A stretch of DNA of 64,000 bases from contig CAKTDV010000002.1 of assembly GCA_934546745.1 (NCBI GenBank), positions 1 to 64,000 of the forward strand, in the 5' to 3' direction. The number at the start of each line of letters is the position of its first letter. Positions within the stretch are counted from its first letter, which is position 1. The position numbers were made by a program, and so were the translations under genes. Shown piece by piece: positions 8,316 to 15,983 of the stretch. Under the pieces are notes generated by a model. It saw nothing but the letters and a program-made list of their open reading frames with translations, was not told the origin of the DNA and searched no databases. The DNA is from an uncultured Desulfovibrio sp. (lineage in GTDB: Bacteria; Desulfobacterota; Desulfovibrionia; Desulfovibrionales; Desulfovibrionaceae).

Positions 8316-8421
8316 GATTTTTTCTCCTTGCCCGGCAACGCTGCGCCGGCGGTTGGTAGTCCGTTGACATCCTCCCCCCACTTGAAGACAGGGGATTTCC
8401 AGCGGAGGTAAAGGGAAAAGG

Positions 8422-8838
8422 TCAGGCCAGATCGCGGCCGGTCGTGGCGGCGCTGAACGTGCCGTGCTTGACGCCCTTGCAGGCGATGAGCCTGTCCGCC
8501 AGCTGGCGCATGCGGTCGGGAGATCCCTTGAGGATCAGCACCTCAAGACAGTTGTCGTGATCCAGATGCACATGCAGCGCCGCCACGATGATGTCGTGTT
8601 CGTCATGCTGCATCCGCGTCAGGCGGCGAGAGAGATCATTTTTGTGATGATCGTACACCAGCGTCAGCGTTCCCGCTTCCATGCCTTGCGGTTTTCGCCA
8701 GTCGTCTTCCACCAGCGCGCGGCGAATAAGATCGCGTATGGCTTCGGAACGGTTGGCATAGCCCTTGCGCACACACAGCGCGTCAAAAGGTTCCAGCAGA
8801 TCTTCATCCAGCGACACGCCGAAACGCGCCAGTCCCAT
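8422..8838 (-). CDS. nikR: nickel-responsive regulator NikR
   Basis: NikR is a ribbon-helix-helix repressor that binds nickel and represses nickel uptake. The 138-aa protein has an N-terminal RHH domain (ARFGVSLDEDLLEPFDALC, then YANRSEAIRDLIR). The ACT-like metal domain carries H78, H89, H91 and C97, which match the E. coli nickel ligands (H76, H87, H89, C95) with an offset of two. The start at 8838 follows AAGGAG. The preceding methyltransferase gene on the same strand ends 43 bp away, so the two are probably co-transcribed. Nickel control fits an organism with NiFe hydrogenases. Confidence 0.95.
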   Translation of the reverse strand: MGLARFGVSLDEDLLEPFDALCVRKGYANRSEAIRDLIRRALVEDDWRKPQGMEAGTLTLVYDHHKNDLSRRLTRMQHDEHDIIVAALHVHLDHDNCLEVLILKGSPDRMRQLADRLIACKGVKHGTFSAATTGRDLA

Positions 8839-8881
8839 AAGCTCTTTCTCCTTTGTCGCGGTTTGCGGAGTTTGGGCGGTC

Positions 8882-9583
8882 TCAGGCGCGCCGGATTTCC
8901 CAGACGCGCACGGTAACGGGCACGGGCTGGGCGTAAAGAGGGGCCACGGTACGGGTGAACACAGGGCGGCCGCTCCAGCGCACGCCGCAACCGCCGCCGG
9001 ACAACGCCTGCAGGAAGGCGTCGTAGACGGTGCGGCCCGGTTCGGCCAGCCACGCCACACCGTCCGGGGCAAGAGCGTGTTCCAGAAAACGCAGCACCGG
9101 CGATACGAACGCCCGTTCATACATGATATCGCCGCCCCAGATATGCGCGAAGGAGCCCTTGCGCACGGCGGGCCGCCTCCAGTCCATGATCGCCCAGCCG
9201 GGCTGAGCAACGGCGTTGAGGCTGGCGTTGCGCTGTGCGAAACGCAGGGCGTCCGGTTCGTAATCCATACCCAGTACCCGCGCGCCAAGCCAGCGCGCCA
9301 CGATGGACGCCAGTCCCAGCCCGCATCCCATATCAAGACAGGGACGCCCGGCGATGTCGTCGCGCCGTTCCCGCAGCCAGTCGCACAGGGCCACCGTCGA
9401 CGGCCAGAGTTCCGTCCAGTAGGGCAGGCGATCGTCGTCGGCATCGGGATCGTCGCACATGGCGTTCCACAGGGTTTCCAGATCGGCGGCCCGCTCCAGA
9501 CGCCACAGGCGTCCGCAGGCACACACCGCAATGCGTGGCGTATAGGCGGAAAGACCGCGACTTTCTTCTTCATAGACGCGCAT
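8882..9583 (-). CDS. class I SAM-dependent methyltransferase
   Basis: A 233-aa Rossmann-fold methyltransferase with the SAM-binding motif LDMGCGLGLASI at about residues 83-94 and an acidic residue ending beta-2 (GMDYEPDALRFAQRNA). LPYWTELWPSTVALCDWL ahead of it resembles the protein-lysine / nicotinamide N-methyltransferase-like group (METTL family), so a protein substrate is possible. GGAG lies 8 nt before the ATG at 9583; an earlier ATG at 9601 has no good site. It lies upstream of nikR on the same strand. The target is unknown. Confidence 0.75.
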   Translation of the reverse strand: MRVYEEESRGLSAYTPRIAVCACGRLWRLERAADLETLWNAMCDDPDADDDRLPYWTELWPSTVALCDWLRERRDDIAGRPCLDMGCGLGLASIVARWLGARVLGMDYEPDALRFAQRNASLNAVAQPGWAIMDWRRPAVRKGSFAHIWGGDIMYERAFVSPVLRFLEHALAPDGVAWLAEPGRTVYDAFLQALSGGGCGVRWSGRPVFTRTVAPLYAQPVPVTVRVWEIRRA

Positions 9584-9723
9584 GGCACATACTCCGGGCA
9601 CAGAGCATAGATCAAGCCGTTTCGCCTGTACAGCACGCGGATGAAGGCCGGAGGCCGCGGCCCGCGGCAGGCGGATGGGCGTTGCTTTTGTTGTGTCCGC
9701 CCGCGCCTTTTGCTATGCTCCAA

Positions 9724-9754
9724 AGCGGTGTCACGTTGAAAACGTGACCGCTCT
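9724..9754. repeat. dispersed palindromic element, copy 2
   Basis: AGCGGTGTCACGTTGAAAACGTGACCGCTCT forms an almost perfect hairpin around a GAAA-like centre. It shares arms and core with copies 1 and 3. It lies between the divergently transcribed methyltransferase and cvpA-like genes. Confidence 0.75.
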
Positions 9755-9827
9755 GGCGGGCGCGTGATCGGACGCCCGCGCCGTGTCTGGAAAAGACGGC
9801 GCGCCAGAGGATCGCCCGGAGGACGGC

Positions 9828-10319
9828 ATGGGACAGGATATTTTTGACGTTCTTATCATATTGACCCTTGTGGCCTTTTCCATTCGCGGCTTTCTCAAGG
9901 GCTTTGTCGCCGAGGTGGCCGGTATCGTCTCTTTTGTGGGCGGCTTCTGGGTCGCCCATCATTTCCATCCCATGCTGTCTCCGTATCTTTCCTTCATCAG
10001 CGAACCCGCATGGCGTACCATCGCCGCCTATGTGCTTCTTTTTATAGCCGTCATGATCGTCGTCGGCATTGTTGCCCGTATCCTGCAAAAGATCCTGACG
10101 TTTTCCTTTGCCGGTTGGGTGGACAGGCTCACCGGCGGCGCTCTTGGGCTGACCAAGGGCCTGATTCTCTGTTCGCTGGTACTGCTCGTGCTGCAAAAAC
10201 TTTTTGGCAACGCTCCCTTTCTCCAGAATTCCCGCGCGCTTCCCTATTTCAACAGTCTGATTGAGACCATCCGGCAGGGCATCCCTCCGGATCTGCTCTC
10301 GCGTCTGGGGCTGGCGTAG
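9828..10319 (+). CDS. CvpA family membrane protein
   Basis: A 163-aa inner-membrane protein with four hydrophobic segments (about 5-22, 27-48, 62-84, 100-122). The N-terminal FDVLIILTLVAFSIRGFLKG and the later GGALGLTKGLILCSLVLL are CvpA family features. CvpA is linked to colicin V export and purF regulation in E. coli, but its molecular function is not settled. CGGAGGA lies 5 nt before the ATG at 9828. It precedes mazG by 111 bp on the same strand. Confidence 0.88.
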   Translation: MGQDIFDVLIILTLVAFSIRGFLKGFVAEVAGIVSFVGGFWVAHHFHPMLSPYLSFISEPAWRTIAAYVLLFIAVMIVVGIVARILQKILTFSFAGWVDRLTGGALGLTKGLILCSLVLLVLQKLFGNAPFLQNSRALPYFNSLIETIRQGIPPDLLSRLGLA

Positions 10320-10430
10320 GCGCAGAAAGCGTTGTCCGGCAATTGATGAGACCGCGCCCTGCCGGCGGCGTCAGCCGTCCGGACGCGAGCGGATATGACA
10401 ATAACACAGTAAACCACCAAGGAACGGACA

Positions 10431-11249
10431 ATGGCGGCAAAGGCGCTTGAGGAGTTGCGTCAGGTTATAGAACGGCTGACGGCGGAAAACGGCTGCCCCT
10501 GGGACAGAGAACAGACGCCGGAAAGTCTGGCCGAATATGTCATAGAGGAAAGTCACGAGCTGGTAAGCGCCATCCGCACGGGATCGCGGGCGGATGTCTG
10601 CGAGGAGCTTGGCGATGTGGCCTTCCTTCTGCTGTTTTTGGCGCATCTTTATGAAAAACGTGGAGATTTCACGCTGGCGGACGCGCTTGACAACAACCGC
10701 GCCAAGATGGTGCGCCGTCATCCCCATGTGTTCGGGGATACGGTCTTTGAAAACCGGGAAGACCAGCTCCGGGCATGGGAACGGATCAAGCGTGATGAAC
10801 ACCGTGACGGTGACGGTACGCCTCCCGGCCTGTTTGACAGTCTGCCGCCGAGCCTGCCCCCGTTGACAAAGGCCTACCGTATCCATTCCAAGGCCGCGCG
10901 CGCCGGCTTCACCTGGGAACAGGACGAGGACGTGGAACAGCAGGTGGAAGCCGAATGGCTGGAATGGCTGGACGCCTGCGCGGCGGGCGATGAGAGGGCG
11001 CAACGCCATGAGCTGGGGGATCTGCTGTTCAGCATGACGGAGCTGGGACGGCGTAAGGGGATCAAGGCCAGCGAGGCGCTGGATCTCGCCAACGGACGCT
11101 TCCTGCGTCGTTTTGCCCGTATGGAAGCCTTTGCCCGGGAACAGGGGAAGGATTTTGCGGCCTTGAGCCTTGATGAAAAGGATGAGCTCTGGAACAGAGC
11201 CAAGGAAGAAGAAAAGGTCGATGGCGGTGACGTGCCGCAAGAGGGGTAA
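10431..11249 (+). CDS. mazG: nucleoside triphosphate pyrophosphohydrolase MazG
   Basis: MazG hydrolyses NTPs and dNTPs to monophosphates and pyrophosphate, cleaning nucleotide pools and modulating stress responses. The 272-aa protein is the long, two-domain type. The first MazG domain has CPWDREQTPESLAEYVIEE and EELGDVAFLLLFLAH (about 22-75). The second has HELGDLLFSMTELGRR near residue 190. Both carry the EExxE/ExxD magnesium-binding pattern. The downstream lipoprotein gene begins 3 bp after its stop, so the two are translationally linked. Confidence 0.95.
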   Translation: MAAKALEELRQVIERLTAENGCPWDREQTPESLAEYVIEESHELVSAIRTGSRADVCEELGDVAFLLLFLAHLYEKRGDFTLADALDNNRAKMVRRHPHVFGDTVFENREDQLRAWERIKRDEHRDGDGTPPGLFDSLPPSLPPLTKAYRIHSKAARAGFTWEQDEDVEQQVEAEWLEWLDACAAGDERAQRHELGDLLFSMTELGRRKGIKASEALDLANGRFLRRFARMEAFAREQGKDFAALSLDEKDELWNRAKEEEKVDGGDVPQEG

Positions 11250-11252
11250 GCC

Positions 11253-13301
11253 GTGCGGCGCGCGCCGCTTCTCTTTTTTTGCATTCTCTGTCTGCTGCTG
11301 GTCGCGGGCTGTGGATCCCGTTCGCACAGGCTGAACGACGCCGGACGGAGGCCGTCCGTGTCGGAATTGGGTCTGCCGCGCGCGGACCCGGCCTATGCGC
11401 AGTGGCTGGAGCGTCAGTCCATGCTGGGGAGGACGACGGATCTGGCGGCGCGTGTATCGGGCAGCGGATTGATCTGGAGCAACAGCGCATCGGCGGTGCG
11501 GCCCGGGATGTTGCTGGAGGCCGCGCCCAACTGGCTTTATCTGACGCCGGGGACGCTGTCGCCGTCCGGGGCTTTGCTGCGAACGCTGGCACAGGCGGAC
11601 ATAACGGCGCTGATGGCGCGCCTGGGTCTGCGGGGGCTGTATCTCGCGCCCGTGGGTGAAACTGGGGAAGTATGGACGGGGCGGGCCTTGCCGGGCGGCG
11701 AGGACGTGACGGCCATTGGTTTTGCGTCGGGTGTGGGTACGGAAGAGGATTTTTTGCGGCTGGCGGCTCTGCTGGAAGCGGCGGGTATGCAGAGCGGCGG
11801 CCAGATCCCCCCGGCGGCAACGGGGTTGGGGCCGGATTTCATACTGCAGGCCCGTCATGCGTCGCGCTTTACCGGGCTGTATGCCATGACGGCAGTGCCA
11901 AAAGAGCTGTGGCCATCCCTGCCCGCGACGACGAAAGAATGGGAATGTCCGCCTCTGGGGGAAAAAGCTCTGCGCGTTCTGCGGGATCGGGGCGTGTTGC
12001 CGCAAACCCTGGTGCGTGACGGGCTGGCGTGGGCCGAACCGGGAGGCTGGGCCGTTACGGGCGAAGTGCGCGGTGTGGACGGTCTCTCCAGGCGCTGGGC
12101 CTACCGTTATGGTGGCCATCCGTTGCGGCCTGTGCTGCTCTGGCAGGATCCGTCGGCCCAAAGCCGTCGCATTGTTTCCGCCGCCATCATCCGCCATACG
12201 GGCTTGCAGGGACAGACATTGGCGGGCCTGAGTTTTGAGGCCCTGCTGGGGCTGGACGTGCCGTCCGGAAATCGGAAAGAGAGCGAGACGGCGTGGTTGA
12301 CACCATGGCCGGAGGCCTTGGCCGATGCGACGCGGGAAATCCACCGGTACGGCGGCTGGGCCATGCAGGCTGACGCGCTGCCGCTTCGTCTGAATGCGGC
12401 CGCGCTGGAGAACGGAACGGATTTCACACGCGATGCCGTGAGCATGCCGGCTGCCTGCTACGCCCTGTTGAGCGGCGATGCCCGGCCGCTGGCCCTTCTG
12501 TTACGCGGGGCGCTGGCGCATGGCGTGGATTTCCGGCGTCTGGCGCATGGGCTGGAGGCGGGACGCGGCATGGACTGGAGGCCTCTGGCGGAAGCCGATC
12601 CCACACTGCCCGCGCGGGCCTTCTCGCTGGCGGGAAATCCCGGCGCGGGCGTCCAGTGGACATGTATGCCGATGCTGGCCGCACGGGCTCTGGGGCTGTC
12701 GCTTACGGTTGATGCGGGCGTGAAAGCCATCCGGCGTGATCGGAAACATCTGCGTGATGCCGTGGAGCTGTGCGAAGGCGTACAACTTGCCTTGCCGGGT
12801 CTGTATTTTATCAGTCTGCCGACGCTGACTGGAGCGCTGGGTAGGGGGGGCGGCGTTCCTCTGCCGGGCACGCCGCTGTCGGGTGGCCAGGAAGATGCGC
12901 TCTTGGCATTCGGGCCGCTGGAAGCGCAGCTTGGCGATGCGACGAGTTTTGCCGCGCGCATGGCCAGGCTGCTGCGTATGCGAATGTCAGTGCGTCTGGC
13001 GGAAGGCCGCCTTGTGGCGGTCGAAGCCGACGACAAGGGGGGCTATGCGGCGGCAACAGCCTTGCCGGATAAGGGGTTCTGGCTGGTGTTTGCCAATTTT
13101 TCCGACAGGCCGCGCGTTGTCGGCCTGCGTTTCCCCGGCGCGGGGAGCCATGGAGAGGCCGTGGATGTCCAGAATGGAGGCCCTGTCGGCGTGGGGTGGG
13201 GCGCACACGCGTTGACGCTTGATCTTCAGGCCCGCCAGGTGCGCCATGTGTTGCTCGGCGCAACGGGCGGCTCCGTACAAGGAGGGAAAGATGACCGATG
13301 A
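11253..13301 (+). CDS. large lipoprotein with GH13/trehalose-synthase-like features
   Basis: A 682-aa protein beginning at a GTG, with a lipoprotein signal ending LLVAGC (Cys at about 20), so it is exported and lipid-anchored. The middle contains segments reminiscent of GH13 glycosidases (IGFASGVGTEEDFLRLAALL; RLGLRGLYLAPV). Near the C-terminus, WLVFANFSDRPRVVGLRFPG resembles the beta-domain of trehalose synthase/maltogenic enzymes. The catalytic Asp/Glu motifs of GH13 are not evident, so it may be a degenerate, non-catalytic member. It sits between mazG (3-bp gap) and a GT39-like gene (11-nt overlap), suggesting a cell-envelope glycan role. Function uncertain. Confidence 0.6.
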   Translation: MRRAPLLFFCILCLLLVAGCGSRSHRLNDAGRRPSVSELGLPRADPAYAQWLERQSMLGRTTDLAARVSGSGLIWSNSASAVRPGMLLEAAPNWLYLTPGTLSPSGALLRTLAQADITALMARLGLRGLYLAPVGETGEVWTGRALPGGEDVTAIGFASGVGTEEDFLRLAALLEAAGMQSGGQIPPAATGLGPDFILQARHASRFTGLYAMTAVPKELWPSLPATTKEWECPPLGEKALRVLRDRGVLPQTLVRDGLAWAEPGGWAVTGEVRGVDGLSRRWAYRYGGHPLRPVLLWQDPSAQSRRIVSAAIIRHTGLQGQTLAGLSFEALLGLDVPSGNRKESETAWLTPWPEALADATREIHRYGGWAMQADALPLRLNAAALENGTDFTRDAVSMPAACYALLSGDARPLALLLRGALAHGVDFRRLAHGLEAGRGMDWRPLAEADPTLPARAFSLAGNPGAGVQWTCMPMLAARALGLSLTVDAGVKAIRRDRKHLRDAVELCEGVQLALPGLYFISLPTLTGALGRGGGVPLPGTPLSGGQEDALLAFGPLEAQLGDATSFAARMARLLRMRMSVRLAEGRLVAVEADDKGGYAAATALPDKGFWLVFANFSDRPRVVGLRFPGAGSHGEAVDVQNGGPVGVGWGAHALTLDLQARQVRHVLLGATGGSVQGGKDDR

Positions 13302-15348
13302 AACCAGGACGACCGCCGTTATGGACGGCGGCGCGGAAGCGTCGCCCGGCCCGGCGGCGCCGCGTGTGCGGCGCCGTTTCGGAAGACCTCTCGGCGGCAT
13401 CGGCGAAGTGGTGTCTCTGCCGTCGTCCGTGACGGGGGCAGCCAGCGCGGCAGACACCCCCGGAACCCCGGCGCCACCCCCGCTGTCAGCACCGGAACCT
13501 GCGCCGGTGGATGGCGGTGCGACCGCGGCTATGCCGCGCTCCGCGGAGAGCCTGGAACAGGGGGAAGAAGCCGCGGCGCATGGGAACGGCGTGCCGGAAG
13601 CGGAAATTCCCGCAAGCGCCGCTTCCGGGGAGGACGTTGCGGCGGCGGTGAAAACACCAGAGTCTCCTCACGCGCCCCTGCCGGAACCGGGTCCGGCACA
13701 GGCGTTGTTTGTGGCCTTTGCCCGGTGCGGACCTCTGTCGCTGCTGCTGATCGCCTGCCTGTTTTTCTGGCCCTCCTTCTGGACAGGAGGTTTCTATCTG
13801 CCGCTGGAAGGCGTTTTTGGACAGACGTTCTGGCACGCTCTGCATACAGGACAGTGGCTGACGCCTACGATGGACGGCGCGGCCTTGCCGCCGCTCATGC
13901 ACTGGCTCCTGCTGGGACTGTACCATCTGCTGCGCCTGACGGGTCTGCCGGAAATATGGGTCTTTCCCCTGTATGGCGTGATCGGTGCGGCGGTGGCGCT
14001 GTCCGGCGTCTGGGCCGCCGCGCGCGCGGCGGGTTTGGGGCGGGATACGGCCTTTGCCGCTGGCCTGCTCCTGCTGATCACGCCGGGGTTTGTCGTTTTG
14101 GGCAATCATCTTGATCCGCAGGCGCTGGCGACGGGATTGATGATGCTTGCTCTGGCGGGGTTCTGCCGGGGATGGTCGCGGGAACGCGCGCCTTTTTCCC
14201 TGCCGCTGGGCTTTATCATGGCGGCGCTGGCGGGGCTGACCGGCGGCGTCTGCTATTTCCTGACGCCAATAGTGGCAAGTTTTGCCTTTCTCCTGCGTCA
14301 CATGGCCTTCCGTCGCGCCCAGCGTTGGGACGCGATCATGGGCTTTGCCCTTATGCTCGGCTTGCTGGCCGTCTGGGGTGGGGCGCTTATTTTCATGGCC
14401 TCGGATACGGGCTATGGCGATGCCTTTGTGGGTTTTCTGACGGGATCGGATCCTCTGCCAGACTGGATGGACTCCTATGAGGTGTTCCTCATCATGACGG
14501 CGGTTCTGCTGCTTCCCTGGTTGGCCCTGCCCCTCTTTGTCTCGTGGACGCGCGTCATCAGAGAGATTTGGAACAACCGCAACAATGCTGAGCATCGCCC
14601 TTTCTTTCTCTGGCTGGCTTTTTTTGCCGCATCTGGCGCTTACTTTACGCGCCCCGATGCGGGGCTGGTGCTGCTGCTTCCGGCTATTCTGTCGCCGCTG
14701 CTGGCGCGTGCCCTGTTGCGCCTGTCCTTTGCCGGAAGCCGGTTCTTCTATCTGCTGACGGCGTTGCTTCTGCTGCACATGGGCATCTTCAGTCTGCTGT
14801 ACAGTTTTGAGTTTACTATGGATCTCATTCCTCAAAACTCGCTTCTCCATGTGGATGGCAGTCTGCGGCAGGACTTGCTTTCGTTGCGTTTCCTGCCTAT
14901 GGCTGGTGCGGTCTGTCTGTTTTCGGCAATTTTGCTGACGCGCTTTACCCGCCGCGCTTTTCCCGCGGGCGCGTTGCTGGTGCTGACGCTCGGCGTCCTG
15001 CTGATTAACCAGCCTGCCCGTCTGCAATTGGTGCATGAAATACAGCAGCGCGTGCCTGCCATCAGCACGATCGACAACATCGCCGTGCCCGCGCCAGCGG
15101 AGGTTCCCTCACCTTCTCCCGAAGCGGCTGCCGTTCCAGCGCCTTCCGCGCCAGCGGAGGAAGCGGGGCCAGCGCCGGAGGCCGCCGTACCGGTGCCGGC
15201 GGAGGTTCCCGCATCTTCCCCTGAAGCGCCTGCCGTTCCAGCGCCTTCCGCGCCAGAGGAGGAAGCGGCCCCCGCTCCGGAGGCCGCCGCGCCAGCGGAG
15301 GAAACGCCCCCTGCTCCGGAGACCGCAGGGTCTGTTTCGGCGCTTTAA
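13291..15348 (+). CDS. GT39/ArnT-like polytopic membrane glycosyltransferase
   Basis: A 685-aa integral membrane protein. After a Pro/Ala-rich cytoplasmic N-terminus (1-140) come about eleven transmembrane segments. The first periplasmic loop carries LEGVFGQTFWHALHTGQWLT and ALPPLMHWLLLGLY, which match the GT39 pattern for lipid-linked sugar transferases (PMT/ArnT). The usual DE pair appears as LE, with the Glu kept. The tail is a Pro/Ala/Glu-rich repeat. AAGGAGGG precedes the ATG at 13291, which overlaps the lipoprotein gene. Probably transfers a sugar from a polyprenyl-phosphate donor to an envelope acceptor; substrate unknown. Confidence 0.7.
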   Translation: MTDETRTTAVMDGGAEASPGPAAPRVRRRFGRPLGGIGEVVSLPSSVTGAASAADTPGTPAPPPLSAPEPAPVDGGATAAMPRSAESLEQGEEAAAHGNGVPEAEIPASAASGEDVAAAVKTPESPHAPLPEPGPAQALFVAFARCGPLSLLLIACLFFWPSFWTGGFYLPLEGVFGQTFWHALHTGQWLTPTMDGAALPPLMHWLLLGLYHLLRLTGLPEIWVFPLYGVIGAAVALSGVWAAARAAGLGRDTAFAAGLLLLITPGFVVLGNHLDPQALATGLMMLALAGFCRGWSRERAPFSLPLGFIMAALAGLTGGVCYFLTPIVASFAFLLRHMAFRRAQRWDAIMGFALMLGLLAVWGGALIFMASDTGYGDAFVGFLTGSDPLPDWMDSYEVFLIMTAVLLLPWLALPLFVSWTRVIREIWNNRNNAEHRPFFLWLAFFAASGAYFTRPDAGLVLLLPAILSPLLARALLRLSFAGSRFFYLLTALLLLHMGIFSLLYSFEFTMDLIPQNSLLHVDGSLRQDLLSLRFLPMAGAVCLFSAILLTRFTRRAFPAGALLVLTLGVLLINQPARLQLVHEIQQRVPAISTIDNIAVPAPAEVPSPSPEAAAVPAPSAPAEEAGPAPEAAVPVPAEVPASSPEAPAVPAPSAPEEEAAPAPEAAAPAEETPPAPETAGSVSAL
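15097..15300 (+). repeat. two imperfect 102-bp in-frame repeats in the GT39-like gene
   Basis: Two tandem copies with a 102-bp (34-codon) period encode Pro/Ala/Glu-rich segments containing AVPAPSAP and a following EEA. The copies differ at scattered bases, so the duplication is not very recent. Such a tail could span the periplasm or vary in length between strains. Confidence 0.75.
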
Positions 15349-15384
15349 GGAGAAGAGGGGCGAGGTATTTTCTGTTTCCGTATC

Positions 15385-15419
15385 AGAGCGGTTTCACGTT
15401 GGTAACGTGAAACCGCTCT
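15385..15419. repeat. dispersed palindromic element, copy 3 (likely bidirectional terminator)
   Basis: AGAGCGGTTTCACGTT (15385-15400) and AACGTGAAACCGCTCT (15404-15419) form a perfect 16-bp stem with a 3-nt loop. It lies exactly between two convergent genes (stops at 15348 and 15438). It is the most perfect of three related palindromes in the window. Confidence 0.8.
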
Positions 15420-15437
15420 CCGCATGAGATCTGTTTT

Positions 15438-15959
15438 TTAAAAGCGTAACCAATGCTGGGCGGCACGCTCGATACTGAAGATGGTATGGCGCAATTCCGG
15501 CCCCAGCAGCGCGATAAAGACTACCAGCATGGCTCCGAGAAAGACATATTCCCCCAGACTGCCTGTGGAGCAGAGATTGAGGGAAAAGGACGGCTTGCGG
15601 GAAAAAGGCAGGAGAGGCACACCGTGCGGATTGAGCATGTCCAAGACCACGTGCGACAGGCCGCCGAACCCCAGCCCCATGATGATGGTATGCGCAAAAA
15701 CCGGCAGATGGGGCAAACGGGGAAGCAGCCCCGCCGCGCCGCCCAGAAGCAGCAGCACCAGCCACCAGCCGAACCAGTGGGTTGTGCCGCGATGAATGCG
15801 GTTGAAGGTGCGCTGGCGGTGAGGGGTCAGGCTCGCAATACGCATGTCCAGCTTGTCGGGCAGCACGCCGCCGACGCACGACGCGACAATCCCTTCGGGG
15901 GGAAGCTGCATCAGCAGCGCCGCACCTATGGCGGCGGTCTGGTGGGTCATCCATTTCAT
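15438..15959 (-). CDS. membrane-bound metal-dependent hydrolase (YdjM-like)
   Basis: A 173-aa integral membrane protein. Conserved features are MTHQTAAIGAALLM near the N-terminus, GGVLPDKLD (acidic metal-ligand motif), HRGTTHWFGWW (His pair) and GLSHVVLDMLNPHG. These match the LexA-regulated YdjM / phospholipase-C-like membrane hydrolase family, which binds a metal at the membrane face. AAGGAATCATTG precedes the ATG at 15959. Its substrate and role are not known. It is convergent with the GT39-like gene. Confidence 0.8.
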   Translation of the reverse strand: MKWMTHQTAAIGAALLMQLPPEGIVASCVGGVLPDKLDMRIASLTPHRQRTFNRIHRGTTHWFGWWLVLLLLGGAAGLLPRLPHLPVFAHTIIMGLGFGGLSHVVLDMLNPHGVPLLPFSRKPSFSLNLCSTGSLGEYVFLGAMLVVFIALLGPELRHTIFSIERAAQHWLRF

Positions 15960-15983
15960 CAATGATTCCTTAACGAAAGCGTG

